Below, piece by piece: positions 5,195-12,254 of a stretch of 12,547 nucleotides of DNA (position 1 is its first letter; each line of letters opens with the position of its first letter). A model generated the notes under the pieces. It saw only the letters and a program-made list of their open reading frames with translations, was not told the origin of the DNA and made no database searches. This DNA comes from Comamonadaceae bacterium (GTDB taxonomy: Bacteria > Pseudomonadota > Gammaproteobacteria > Burkholderiales > Burkholderiaceae_C). The DNA is taken from the NCBI GenBank assembly GCA_947374705.1, contig CANCDA010000062.1, positions 1 through 12,547 on the forward strand, read 5' to 3'. A program made the position numbers and the translations under genes.

Positions 5195-6175
5195 ATGCAT
5201 CGTTTCGTGAGATTTTCAAAGGTCTTGGCCCTGATCGCTACCGCCGCCAGCGCCCAAACCTTCCCGAGCAAACCGGTTTCTCTGATCGTGCCCTACCCGG
5301 CGGGTGGCTTGTCCGATGTGATTGCCCGCAAGGTGAACACCTCCTTGGGCAAAGCGCTCGGTCAGCCGGTACTGGTGGAAAACCTCGGTGGTGCCAGCGG
5401 CAGCATTGCGGCGCAAAAGGTGTTGGCTGCACCCAGCGACGGCTACCAACTTTTCCAGGGCTCACCCAATGAGTTGATCCTGGCCCCGTTGGCGATCAGC
5501 GCCGTCAAGTACAAGTCTGAAGATTTCCGCCAAGTCCACCGCATCGCTTTGGCCCCCATGGCCATCTTGGCGCGTGCCGATTTGCCCGCCTCCAACGCGG
5601 ACGAGTTGGTGGCCTACGCGATCAAGGCCGCTAAGGACGGCAAGTCCATGACCTACGGCAGTGTGGGCATCGGCTCCTTCTACCATTTGCTGGGTGAGCA
5701 AATGAGCAAGACACTGAACTCGCCCATGCTGCACGTGCCTTACAAAGGCATTGCCGACGTGGTCAAAGACCTGCTCGGCGGCCAGGTGGACATCTTCATC
5801 ACGCCCTATGGCGCGCCCCAGGCCGAGTTGGCCAAGACAGGCAAGATCAAGTTCGTCGCCGTGCTCAGCCCGCAACGCCAGCCGCTGGTGCCGCAAGTGC
5901 CGTCCACCACCGAGAGCAAAGGTTTGCTCAAGACCTTCACCGCCGAAATTGGCACGGGCTACTTTGTCAAGCGCGACACACCAGAACCCGTGGTGAGCGC
6001 ACTGCACAAAGGCCTGCAAGCCGTACTGGGCGACGCTGAGGTCAAGACCGGTCTGGTCGCTTTGGGCCAAGAACCCGCACCGCTGCAAACGCTGGATGCA
6101 GCCGACAAGGCTTTCGTGGCCGAAATGGTCACCTACCGCGCGATGGCCAAGTCCATCAACCTGCAGCCGCAATAA
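5195..6175 (+). CDS. Bug/TctC family periplasmic substrate-binding protein
   Basis: This 326-residue protein belongs to the Bug (TctC) family of periplasmic receptors, usually partners of tripartite tricarboxylate transporters that take up organic acids or amino acids. A short signal peptide (MHRFVRFSKVLALIATAASA, cleavage near QTFPSKP) is followed by the family motif VSLIVPYPAGGLSDVIARKV, then LVENLGGASGSIAAQKV, DGYQLFQGSP and the central HVPYKGIADVVKDLLGGQVD segment before the C-terminal lobe. Length is normal for the family (about 320-330). It is first in a co-directional cluster with the M20D amidohydrolase (22 bases later) and the DadA-like dehydrogenase, under the promoter copy at 5076-5152. 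No TctA or TctB membrane subunit is in the window, so it must use a transporter encoded elsewhere or act as a sensor. The ligand cannot be read from sequence; an acylated amino acid is a guess from context. Confidence 0.92.
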   Translation: MHRFVRFSKVLALIATAASAQTFPSKPVSLIVPYPAGGLSDVIARKVNTSLGKALGQPVLVENLGGASGSIAAQKVLAAPSDGYQLFQGSPNELILAPLAISAVKYKSEDFRQVHRIALAPMAILARADLPASNADELVAYAIKAAKDGKSMTYGSVGIGSFYHLLGEQMSKTLNSPMLHVPYKGIADVVKDLLGGQVDIFITPYGAPQAELAKTGKIKFVAVLSPQRQPLVPQVPSTTESKGLLKTFTAEIGTGYFVKRDTPEPVVSALHKGLQAVLGDAEVKTGLVALGQEPAPLQTLDAADKAFVAEMVTYRAMAKSINLQPQ

Positions 6176-6197
6176 AACGCAATATCAACGCCTACGT

Positions 6198-7382
6198 ATG
6201 AGCACCTACCTACTGGATGCACTGCATGCCCGGGCAGGCGAGTTCATCAGCTTGCGGCGTGACATCCACCGCCACCCCGAACTGGCGTTCGAGGAGCACC
6301 GCACCGCCGCCCTGGTGGCCGACAAACTGCGCGGCTGGGGTTACGCGGTCGAGGCCGGCCTGGGCGGCACCGGCGTGGTGGGCACCCTGGTGCGCGGCAC
6401 GGGCAGCCAACGCCTGGGCCTGCGTGCCGACATGGATGCGCTGCCCATCACCGAGGCCAGCGGCGTCGAATGGGCCAGCCAGCGCCCCGGTCTAATGCAC
6501 GCCTGTGGGCACGACGGCCACACCGCCATGCTGCTGGCGGCGGCGCGCCACTTGGCTGAGCAAGGCCAATTCAACGGCACACTGAACCTGATTTTTCAAC
6601 CGGCTGAAGAAGGCGGTGGCGGTGCGCTGCGCATGATGGCCGACGGCCTGTTTGAGCGCTTCCCCTGCGATGCCATTTTTGCCATGCACAACATGCCGGG
6701 CGTCCCGCAGGGGCGGCTGGTGTTTCGTGACGGCGCGGCCATGGCCTCCAGCGACTACGCCACGGTGCAGCTCACCGGTGTGGGCGGTCACGGGGCCATG
6801 CCGCACCGTGCCAATGATCCGGTGGTGGCCGCAGCCAGCATCGTCATGGCTTTGCAAACCATCGTCTCGCGCAATGTCGATCCGCAGCAGACGGCCGTGG
6901 TGACGGTCGGCGCGCTGCAAGCGGGCAAGGCCAATAACGTGATACCGGCACAGGCCACGTTGGAGATCAGCGTTCGCTCGCTAGACCGTGGGGTGCGCGT
7001 ATTGTTGGAGCAGCGCATTAAAACCCTCATCACCGCCCAAGCCGAGAGCTTTGGTGTGCAAGCGCACATTGACTGGCGCCAGGGCTACGCGGTGCTGGTC
7101 AACGCACCCGCCCCCACCGACTTTGCACGCCAGGTGGCGGTGGACTTGGTGGGCCCCGATCAGGTCACACTGCAAGGCCCGGCCCTCACGGGCAGTGAAG
7201 ACTTTGCCTTCATGTTGGAGCGCGTGCCCGGCAGCTACCTGCTGATCGGCAACGGGGATGAGCACGACCCGCAAGCCACCAGCGCTTGCATGGTGCACAA
7301 CCCCGGCTACGACTTCAACGACCGCAACATCGCCACCGGCTCCGCCTACTGGGTGGCCCTGGCGGAACGTTTTTTACAGTGA
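6198..7382 (+). CDS. M20D family amidohydrolase (hippurate hydrolase / N-acyl-amino acid hydrolase-like)
   Basis: This 394-residue enzyme is a dinuclear metal-dependent peptidase-family M20D hydrolase. Such enzymes release an amino acid from an N-acyl or N-aroyl conjugate in the cytoplasm. Expected metal ligands are visible: C103 and H105 in HACGHDGH, E137/E138 in FQPAEEGGGG, H164 in FAMHNMPG, and H367 in MVHNPGYDFND. The N-terminus has RRDIHRHPELAFEEHRTA and LRADMDALPI, and the dimerisation-domain signature GGHGAMPHRANDPV is present. About 390 residues is usual for the family, and there is no signal peptide. The frame opens upstream at 6096, inside the Bug gene; homology starts at the ATG at 6198. 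No good ribosome binding site is seen, so coupling to the Bug gene is likely. Substrate is unassigned. The following D-amino acid dehydrogenase suggests the product is an amino acid, perhaps of D configuration. Confidence 0.92.
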   Translation: MSTYLLDALHARAGEFISLRRDIHRHPELAFEEHRTAALVADKLRGWGYAVEAGLGGTGVVGTLVRGTGSQRLGLRADMDALPITEASGVEWASQRPGLMHACGHDGHTAMLLAAARHLAEQGQFNGTLNLIFQPAEEGGGGALRMMADGLFERFPCDAIFAMHNMPGVPQGRLVFRDGAAMASSDYATVQLTGVGGHGAMPHRANDPVVAAASIVMALQTIVSRNVDPQQTAVVTVGALQAGKANNVIPAQATLEISVRSLDRGVRVLLEQRIKTLITAQAESFGVQAHIDWRQGYAVLVNAPAPTDFARQVAVDLVGPDQVTLQGPALTGSEDFAFMLERVPGSYLLIGNGDEHDPQATSACMVHNPGYDFNDRNIATGSAYWVALAERFLQ

Positions 7383-7404
7383 TGAATTTCTTTGGAGCTT
7401 GGTT

Positions 7405-8661
7405 ATGAAAGTCATGGTGCTTGGTGCAGGTCTGCTCGGTGTGACCTCGGCGTATTTTTTGCGGCAGCAGGGCCACGAGGTCACCGTGGTGGATCGTCAA
7501 GCTTCGCCTGCGGCGGAGACCAGCTTTGCCAACGGCGGGCAAATCTCGGTCAGCCACGCCGAGCCCTGGGCCAATCCGGGCGCGCCACTCAAGGTGTTGC
7601 AGTGGTTGGGCAAGGAAGATGCGCCCTTGCTCTTTCGCTTGCGGGCCGATATGCGCCAATGGCGTTGGGGCTTGCAGTTTTTGCGGGAGTGCACGCCAGC
7701 GCGCACGCGCCACAACATTGAACAAATCGTGCGCCTGGGCACCTACAGCCGCGATACGCTACAGGCCTTGCGGCGTGAGCGCAACATTGCTTATGACGAG
7801 CGCACGCAAGGCATCTTGCACTTCTACACCAGCCAAAAAGAGTTTGACAGTGCCGAAGCGCCCGCCGCACAGATGCGTGAGCTGGGCTGTGACCGCCGCG
7901 TGATCTCGGCGGAAGAAGCCATCCAGATCGAACCCGCACTGCGCCACATTCGCGGGCAACTGGCGGGTGCCACCTACACCGCCGAAGACGAATCCGGCGA
8001 CGCCAACACCTTCGCCCGCGAACTGGTGCAGCGCTGCGTGGATGACGGCGTGGTCTTTCTCATGAGCCACACCATCACGGCACTGCGTGAAGCGGGGGGC
8101 CGCATTGACCATGTGGAAGCCACCGATTCAGAAGGCCGCTTTCAACGCCTGCGCGCCGATGCCTATGTGCTGGCCATGGGCAGCCTGAGCCCGCTCTACG
8201 CCAAGCCCCTGGGCATTGAGCTGCCGATCTACCCGGCCAAGGGCTACTCGGTGACCATGGCCGTCAAAGACGCGTCCATGGCGCACCAGGTGTCCCTGAC
8301 GGACGACGAGTACAAACTGGTGTTCTCCCGACTGGGCGACCGGCTGCGCATTGCGGGTACGGCCGAGTTCAACGGCTACGACCGCGACCTGAACCGCGTG
8401 CGCTGCGAGGCCATCGTGCGTCGGGTTGAGGAATTATTCCCCGGCGCAGGTGACGCCGAAACAGCCCAGTTTTGGACGGGCCTGCGCCCCGCCACACCGT
8501 CCAACGTGCCCATCATCGGGCGCAGCCGTATCGGCAACCTTTACTTCAACACCGGCCACGGCACATTGGGTTGGACGCATTCGTGTGGCTCCGGCAAAAG
8601 CATTGCCCGCATCATCAGTGGTCTCAAACCGGAAGTGGACTTTGCTTTCACAGGCAGCTAG
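7405..8661 (+). CDS. dadA: D-amino acid dehydrogenase, DadA-like FAD enzyme
   Basis: This 418-residue flavoprotein matches the small subunit of D-amino acid dehydrogenase, which oxidises D-amino acids to 2-oxo acids and ammonia and passes electrons to the respiratory chain at the inner membrane. The N-terminal dinucleotide fold has GAGLLG at residues 7-12 (MKVMVLGAGLLGVTSAYFLR) and the acidic strand end VTVVDRQ. Family segments follow: ETSFANGGQISVSHAEPWAN, YPAKGYSVTM, FWTGLRPATPSNVPIIGRS and NTGHGTLGWTHSCGSGK near the C-terminus. E. coli DadA has 432 residues. The ATG at 7405 is preceded by GGAG at 7394-7397, and starts 22 bases after the M20D stop. It is last in the cluster. No alanine racemase (dadX) is adjacent, unlike the E. 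coli operon, so this copy may have a dedicated role. A glycine-oxidase-like specificity is the main alternative. Confidence 0.9.
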   Translation: MKVMVLGAGLLGVTSAYFLRQQGHEVTVVDRQASPAAETSFANGGQISVSHAEPWANPGAPLKVLQWLGKEDAPLLFRLRADMRQWRWGLQFLRECTPARTRHNIEQIVRLGTYSRDTLQALRRERNIAYDERTQGILHFYTSQKEFDSAEAPAAQMRELGCDRRVISAEEAIQIEPALRHIRGQLAGATYTAEDESGDANTFARELVQRCVDDGVVFLMSHTITALREAGGRIDHVEATDSEGRFQRLRADAYVLAMGSLSPLYAKPLGIELPIYPAKGYSVTMAVKDASMAHQVSLTDDEYKLVFSRLGDRLRIAGTAEFNGYDRDLNRVRCEAIVRRVEELFPGAGDAETAQFWTGLRPATPSNVPIIGRSRIGNLYFNTGHGTLGWTHSCGSGKSIARIISGLKPEVDFAFTGS

Positions 8662-8679
8662 CCCTTACACGTGAATCGC

Positions 8680-9135
8680 TCAGGGGTAGCGCCGCACGAT
8701 TGATTCGGCCACGCACACGGGCTTGGCCACCCCTTCGCGCTCCATCGTGACCTGCCAGGTCATCTGCATGCCGCTCTGGTCAATGGCCGCGCATTGCAGC
8801 AAGGTCATGCGCGCACGCAGGCGGCTGCCCACGGGCACGGGGGCCATGAAGCGCACCTTGTTCAGGCCGTAATTCACGCCCATGCGGGACTCGACGATGG
8901 TCATCGCCGTTTCATAAAACTTGGGCAACAACGACAGCGTCAAAAAACCATGCGCGATGGGCGCACCAAACGGCCCGGCTTTAGCCTTCTCCTCGTCCAC
9001 ATGAATCCATTGGTGGTCTCCGGTGGATTCGGCAAATTGATTGATCTGCGCCTGAGTGATGGTGAGCCAGTCGCTGACGGCGACTTCTTGGCCCACCAGG
9101 GCGGGGAACTCTTGAAGAGATTGAAAAACTTTCAT
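8680..9135 (-). CDS. MaoC-like (R)-specific enoyl-CoA hydratase/dehydratase
   Basis: This 151-residue protein has a single hot-dog fold of the MaoC/hydratase-2 family, which adds water to trans-2-enoyl-CoA thioesters. The signature FAESTGDHQWIHVDEEKA holds the probable catalytic pair D40 and H45, followed by the conserved segment GPFGAPIAHGFLTLSLLP at residues 54-71 and later YGLNKVRFMAPVPVGSRLR. The length is normal for a single-domain member. The frame extends upstream to 9165, but the ATG at 9135 forms an ATGA overlap with the stop of the ParA-like gene (9134-9132) and begins where family homology starts (MKVFQSLQEF). Coupled translation with that gene is therefore likely. It is convergent with dadA, with 18 bases between the stops and no clear terminator. 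The physiological substrate is unknown. Confidence 0.9.
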   Translation of the reverse strand: MKVFQSLQEFPALVGQEVAVSDWLTITQAQINQFAESTGDHQWIHVDEEKAKAGPFGAPIAHGFLTLSLLPKFYETAMTIVESRMGVNYGLNKVRFMAPVPVGSRLRARMTLLQCAAIDQSGMQMTWQVTMEREGVAKPVCVAESIVRRYP

Positions 9136-9749
9136 GCGTCCAACCATTGGCAAATCGCCTGCCACTGCAACAAGTCTTTCTCCACCCGACTGGGCGCAAC
9201 ATCAAACAGGGTCAGGCCACGCGCGGCGAGGTGAATGTAGTTTTGCGTGTCGCGGATGTAGCCCAGTACCGGCAGACCCAGCCCCTCGACAAACTCACGC
9301 AACTTCTCAGCCGCAATGGTGCGGGAATCGACCCGCATGCCGACGATGCCGACCTGCATCTTCCCCGCATGGCGATGCGCCGCGAGCTGGTCTAAAAAAG
9401 CACGAGTGGCAAAGATGTCAAAGATGCTGGGTTGCAGCGGTACGATGACCTTGGTGGCGTGCTGCAAGACCTCGTTCAAGCGCGAGCCTTCCAGTCCGCC
9501 CGGCGTGTCCAGCACCACATGCGTCGTGCCTTGCGGGGGCTTCACAAAATAACCCGAGCCCACCTCCCAGGTGGCGATGGGCCGTGCAGCAGGTGGGCGC
9601 AGGCCCAACCACAGGCGCGAAGACTGCTGCTTGTCCGCGTCACCCAACATCACCGCGCGGCCTTGGGCGGCGAAGTAACCCGCCACATTGGTGGATAAGG
9701 TGGATTTGCCGACCCCGCCTTTGGGATTGGCAATGACAACGACGGGCAT
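9132..9749 (-). CDS. ParA/MinD-type P-loop ATPase (orphan)
   Basis: This 205-residue protein is a small ParA-family ATPase. The deviant Walker A box is KGGVGKST at residues 10-17, with signature lysine K10 and catalytic K15. The A' segment GDADKQQSS begins at about residue 36, and the Walker B strand HVVLDTPGG has D81. It lacks the N-terminal DNA-binding extension of plasmid type Ia ParA proteins, and no ParB gene or parS-like site is seen nearby. It is therefore not a classical partition locus. Similar short chromosomal forms exist in Burkholderiales and are often labelled cobyrinic acid a,c-diamide synthase by homology, which I would not accept as function. AAGGA lies about eight bases before the ATG at 9749. 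The gene overlaps the MaoC-like gene by four bases. ParA-like proteins position cargo such as DNA or protein clusters; the cargo here is unknown. Confidence 0.9.
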   Translation of the reverse strand: MPVVVIANPKGGVGKSTLSTNVAGYFAAQGRAVMLGDADKQQSSRLWLGLRPPAARPIATWEVGSGYFVKPPQGTTHVVLDTPGGLEGSRLNEVLQHATKVIVPLQPSIFDIFATRAFLDQLAAHRHAGKMQVGIVGMRVDSRTIAAEKLREFVEGLGLPVLGYIRDTQNYIHLAARGLTLFDVAPSRVEKDLLQWQAICQWLDA

Positions 9750-9780
9750 GAATCATTCCTTAAGCACTGAACTGGCCCCC

Positions 9781-9786
9781 ATTATC
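9781..9786 (-). promoter_or_regulatory. Candidate -10 element for the ParA-MaoC pair
   Basis: On the minus strand a GATAAT hexamer (plus-strand ATTATC) lies 31 bases before the ATG of the ParA-like gene, one mismatch from the consensus -10. No good -35 box is found at the right distance, so this is a weak call. The 75-base gap and the weak hairpin before it favour a separate transcript for the pair. Confidence 0.25.
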
Positions 9787-9803
9787 CGTGGGGCGCGGCA
9801 CTG

Positions 9804-9823
9804 AAAAGGGTCTCGCTCAGACC
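9804..9823 (-). terminator. Weak terminator-like hairpin after the TSUP permease gene
   Basis: Read on the minus strand, GGTCT, a GAGCG loop and AGACC form a 5-bp stem starting one base after the permease stop codon, followed by C and then TTTT. The stem is short, so termination would be partial. It lies between the permease and the ParA-like gene. Confidence 0.4.
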
Positions 9824-9824
9824 T

Positions 9825-10580
9825 TCATCTGAACGCGTCCCAAATCAACTTGAGGCCGGTTAAAAACAAGCCGCCATAGACAAGACGGAAAAACAGCTTG
9901 GGGTCAATACGCCGCGCCAAGCGCACGCCCATCCAAACACCCACCGGGGCCAGCGGCAAGAGCAGCAGCGAGGTCAGCATATTGCGCATGTCCAGCAAGC
10001 CCAGAAAGGCGTAGGGAATCCACTTCGATAGATTGATGAAGAAGAAGTAGAAGGACAGTGTTGCGGCGTACACCACAGGCGTCAGTCGCAGCGGTAACAC
10101 GTAGGCGGTCACCGGCGGGCCACCGGCGTGCGCTACAAAACTGGTGAAGCCCGACATCATGGTCAACACCACGCCCCACCAACGCGGTGGCGGCGCACTG
10201 TCCGCCTTGGGTGGAAAGAACAGGCGTTGCGCCAAAAAGAGCAGCGTCATGCCACCCACGATGCCCGCCACCACATGCGAGTCCAGGACGCTGAACAGCA
10301 GGGCGCCGATCAAGGAGCCCAGCAAGCCCAGGGGTAACAGAAACTTGAGCAAGGCCTTGTCGTAGTCTTTGCGGAAAGACGCCATGCCCAGCACATCGGT
10401 GAGCAAGAGCACCGGCATCAAAATGGCGGCTGCCTGTGGCACGGGCACGGCCAGCGCCATCATGGGCACGGCGAGCGATCCAAAGCCCGAACCAAACCCG
10501 CTCTTGCTCACCCCGAGCAAGAGCACCGCCAGGGCGGCGACCCCATAGAAAAAGGGGTCGGTGATGATCGGGAAAGTCAA
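9825..10580 (-). CDS. TSUP family (TauE/SafE-like) membrane permease
   Basis: This 251-residue, strongly hydrophobic protein has seven to eight predicted membrane segments and the family's two-half layout. The N-terminal half has GVAALAVLLLGVSKSGFGSG, then SLAVPMMALAVPVPQAAAIL. The second half has FTSFVAHAGGPPVTAYVLPL at about residues 143-162, a TSUP hallmark. TSUP proteins move small anions such as sulfite, sulfoacetate or other organosulfur or carboxylate compounds across the inner membrane, often as exporters. The start is a TTG at 10580, because an in-frame stop lies only five codons upstream and no ATG or GTG intervenes, while the family N-terminus (TFPIITDPFFYGV) begins exactly there. 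It lies 45 bases after the RutE-like gene and may be co-transcribed with it. The substrate is not deducible. Confidence 0.9.
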   Translation of the reverse strand: MTFPIITDPFFYGVAALAVLLLGVSKSGFGSGFGSLAVPMMALAVPVPQAAAILMPVLLLTDVLGMASFRKDYDKALLKFLLPLGLLGSLIGALLFSVLDSHVVAGIVGGMTLLFLAQRLFFPPKADSAPPPRWWGVVLTMMSGFTSFVAHAGGPPVTAYVLPLRLTPVVYAATLSFYFFFINLSKWIPYAFLGLLDMRNMLTSLLLLPLAPVGVWMGVRLARRIDPKLFFRLVYGGLFLTGLKLIWDAFR

Positions 10581-10625
10581 AACCGGCTTGCGGGTTTAGA
10601 GCGATTTAGATCAACTTAAAGCGAC

Positions 10626-11213
10626 TCAAAGCACCGTGCAAGTCTGCTCAAAGCTCAGACGTGGGTTGCGATTGAACAGCTTGCTGTCGTCGCCATAACC
10701 CAGGTTGATGAGGAAGTTGGCGGTGTAGCGGCCATCGGGGAAGAACTCAGCGTTCACCTTGGCCAAATCGACGCCGCTCATGGGGCCGCAGTCCAGGCCA
10801 ACCGCACGCGCGGCCACCATGAAGTAAGCGCCACCCAGCGTGCCGTTGCGCGTGGCCGTGCCTTGCGCCAGCGTGGCATTGCCTTCAAACAAAGCTTTGG
10901 CCCCGGCGTTGTTGGGAAACAGCGCGGGCATGTGCTCGAAGAATTGTGTGTCGGTTGCGACGATGACGGTCACGGGCGCGAGCTTGGTTTTCTCCAGGTT
11001 GCCGGGGCTCAGGGCGGGCAGCAGGCGCGCTTTGGCTTCGGGCGTGGTGAGGATGACGTAACGCGTGGGCTGCGTGTTCATGGAGGTGGCCCCCATACAG
11101 GCAATGTTGTACGCCTCTTTGATCAGATCCAAGCTCACGGGCTTGTCCGTAAAGCCATTGGCCGTGCGGGCATTGAAGAAGAGTTGGTCCAGGGCGGCTT
11201 GGTCGATTTTCAT
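10626..11213 (-). CDS. rutE: RutE-like FMN nitroreductase (malonic semialdehyde reductase family)
   Basis: This 195-residue protein is very similar in layout to E. coli RutE (196 residues), a flavin enzyme of the nitroreductase fold that reduces malonic semialdehyde to 3-hydroxypropionate in pyrimidine catabolism. Matching stretches include FFNARTANGFTDKPVS near residue 12, MGATSMNTQPTRYV, LLPALSPGNLEKTKLAPVTV, GLDCGPMSGVD and the C-terminal LINLGYGDDSKLFNRNPRLS with SFEQTC. The other rut genes are absent, so the enzyme probably works outside a uracil pathway, in aldehyde or enal/nitro-compound detoxification. That role is inference. No strong ribosome binding site precedes the ATG at 11213. 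It is 71 bases after the Bug gene, across a palindrome, and is followed by the TSUP permease gene. Confidence 0.9.
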   Translation of the reverse strand: MKIDQAALDQLFFNARTANGFTDKPVSLDLIKEAYNIACMGATSMNTQPTRYVILTTPEAKARLLPALSPGNLEKTKLAPVTVIVATDTQFFEHMPALFPNNAGAKALFEGNATLAQGTATRNGTLGGAYFMVAARAVGLDCGPMSGVDLAKVNAEFFPDGRYTANFLINLGYGDDSKLFNRNPRLSFEQTCTVL

Positions 11214-11249
11214 GGGAGGGGTGTCTCAGGTTACAAAAGGAAAGGGGAG

Positions 11250-11283
11250 ATTATCCATTGCCCCGCTCATTGTTAATGAGCGG
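11250..11283 (-). promoter_or_regulatory. Palindrome and candidate promoter before the RutE-like gene
   Basis: A perfect 9-bp inverted repeat, CCGCTCATT (11263-11271), GTT, AATGAGCGG (11275-11283), starts one base after the stop codon of the minus-strand Bug gene. Read on the minus strand it is followed by GGGCAATGG rather than a T-run, so it is not a standard terminator. The minus-strand hexamer TTAACA (11276-11271) sits in its centre, and GATAAT (11255-11250) follows after 15 bases. The palindrome may therefore be an operator over a promoter of the RutE-like gene. The 15-base spacing is shorter than ideal. Confidence 0.35.
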
Positions 11284-11284
11284 T

Positions 11285-12253
11285 TTATTCGGCGTTGATG
11301 TCAGCGTCTTTAATCAACTTCGTCCAGCGTTGTACATCACGCTGCACCAAGGCTTTGGTCTCGGCGATGCTCAAACCCATGGGCTTGCCACCCGCTTTGC
11401 GAAAGGTCTCCATCACCTCAGGCATCGCAATCACGCGCGCCAAGTCGGTGCGCAGGCGCTCCAGCAATTCAGGCGGTGTTTTGGCAGGCGCAAATAGACC
11501 GAACCACGACTCCAGATCGAGCGCGGCCACACCGGTCTCGGTGAAGGTGGGCATCTCCGGGTGCATGGGGTTGCGGCTGGCACCCGAGGTGGCTAGCGCC
11601 TTGACTGTGCCTGCGTCCACCTGCACGCGGGCCGTGGGGGCGAGGTCTAAAAACACATCGACACGCCCACCCAGCAAATCCTGATACGCCGCCTGCGCGC
11701 CCCGGTAGGGCACATGCGTCAGCTTCACGCCTGCCAAATGCCACAACGCCGCCGCCAACACGTGTTGGCCCGTGCCATTGCCCGCTGAAGCGTAGTTGAG
11801 CTTGCCCGGATTGGCCTTGGCAAACGCCACCACGTCTTTGAGCGAATTCAAAGGCAAGTCCTTACGCGCCATCAGCGTGTAGCTGTAGCCCACGGCCAGG
11901 CCCACGGGTTCAAAGTCACGCAGACTGTCGTAAGGCAAGTTGCGGTACAGCCCCATATTCAGCGCCAAATTGGACACCGATCCCACCAGCAGCGTGTAGC
12001 CATCGGGCGCAGCCTTGGCAGCGGCGTCCGTACCCACCAGCGTGCCAGAACCGGGGCGATTCTCCACCACGATGGCCTGGTTCATCACCTTGCCCAGGCG
12101 ATCTGCCAGCAGTCGTCCGACAAAGTCAAAACCCCCACCCGGCGGCTGCGGCACGATCACTCGCAGCGGCTTGTTGGGGTAGGCCTGGCTCCAGGCGGGC
12201 AAGGCACTTGCGCCCAGCAAAGCCAAGAGCGAACGGCGGGCCAGCGACATCAT
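11285..12253 (-). CDS. Bug/TctC family periplasmic substrate-binding protein (second copy)
   Basis: This 322-residue Bug-family receptor begins with a signal peptide (MMSLARRSLLALLGASALPA, cleavage near WSQA/YPNKP) whose paired arginines before the hydrophobic stretch give it a Tat-like look, although Sec export is also possible. Family motifs follow in order: LRVIVPQPPGGGFDFVGRLL, VVENRPGSGTLVGTDAAAKA, PDGYTLL, THVPYRGAQAAYQDLLGGRV and a C-terminal lobe ending in WTKLIKDADI. It is clearly diverged from the other Bug protein in this window. The frame runs upstream to 12361, but the ATG at 12253 follows the upstream stop by one base and has GGAG (plus-strand CTCC, 12261-12264) seven bases before it. 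A second ATG follows immediately. It is tightly coupled to the NTF2-like gene. No TctA/TctB subunits are seen. Confidence 0.92.
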   Translation of the reverse strand: MMSLARRSLLALLGASALPAWSQAYPNKPLRVIVPQPPGGGFDFVGRLLADRLGKVMNQAIVVENRPGSGTLVGTDAAAKAAPDGYTLLVGSVSNLALNMGLYRNLPYDSLRDFEPVGLAVGYSYTLMARKDLPLNSLKDVVAFAKANPGKLNYASAGNGTGQHVLAAALWHLAGVKLTHVPYRGAQAAYQDLLGGRVDVFLDLAPTARVQVDAGTVKALATSGASRNPMHPEMPTFTETGVAALDLESWFGLFAPAKTPPELLERLRTDLARVIAMPEVMETFRKAGGKPMGLSIAETKALVQRDVQRWTKLIKDADINAE

Positions 12254-12254
12254 C

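Noticed and set aside
5462..6172. Minus-strand open frame of 236 codons opposite the Bug gene
   Set aside because: It is a long antisense shadow of GC-rich coding DNA, rich in histidine, glycine and arginine, without recognisable domains.
9132..9749. Plasmid or chromosome partition locus
   Set aside because: The ParA-like ATPase is alone: no parB, no repeated parS-like sites and no replication gene are present.
11263..11283. Standard terminator of the second Bug gene
   Set aside because: The hairpin is perfect, but read on the minus strand it is followed by GGGCAATGG with no T-run.
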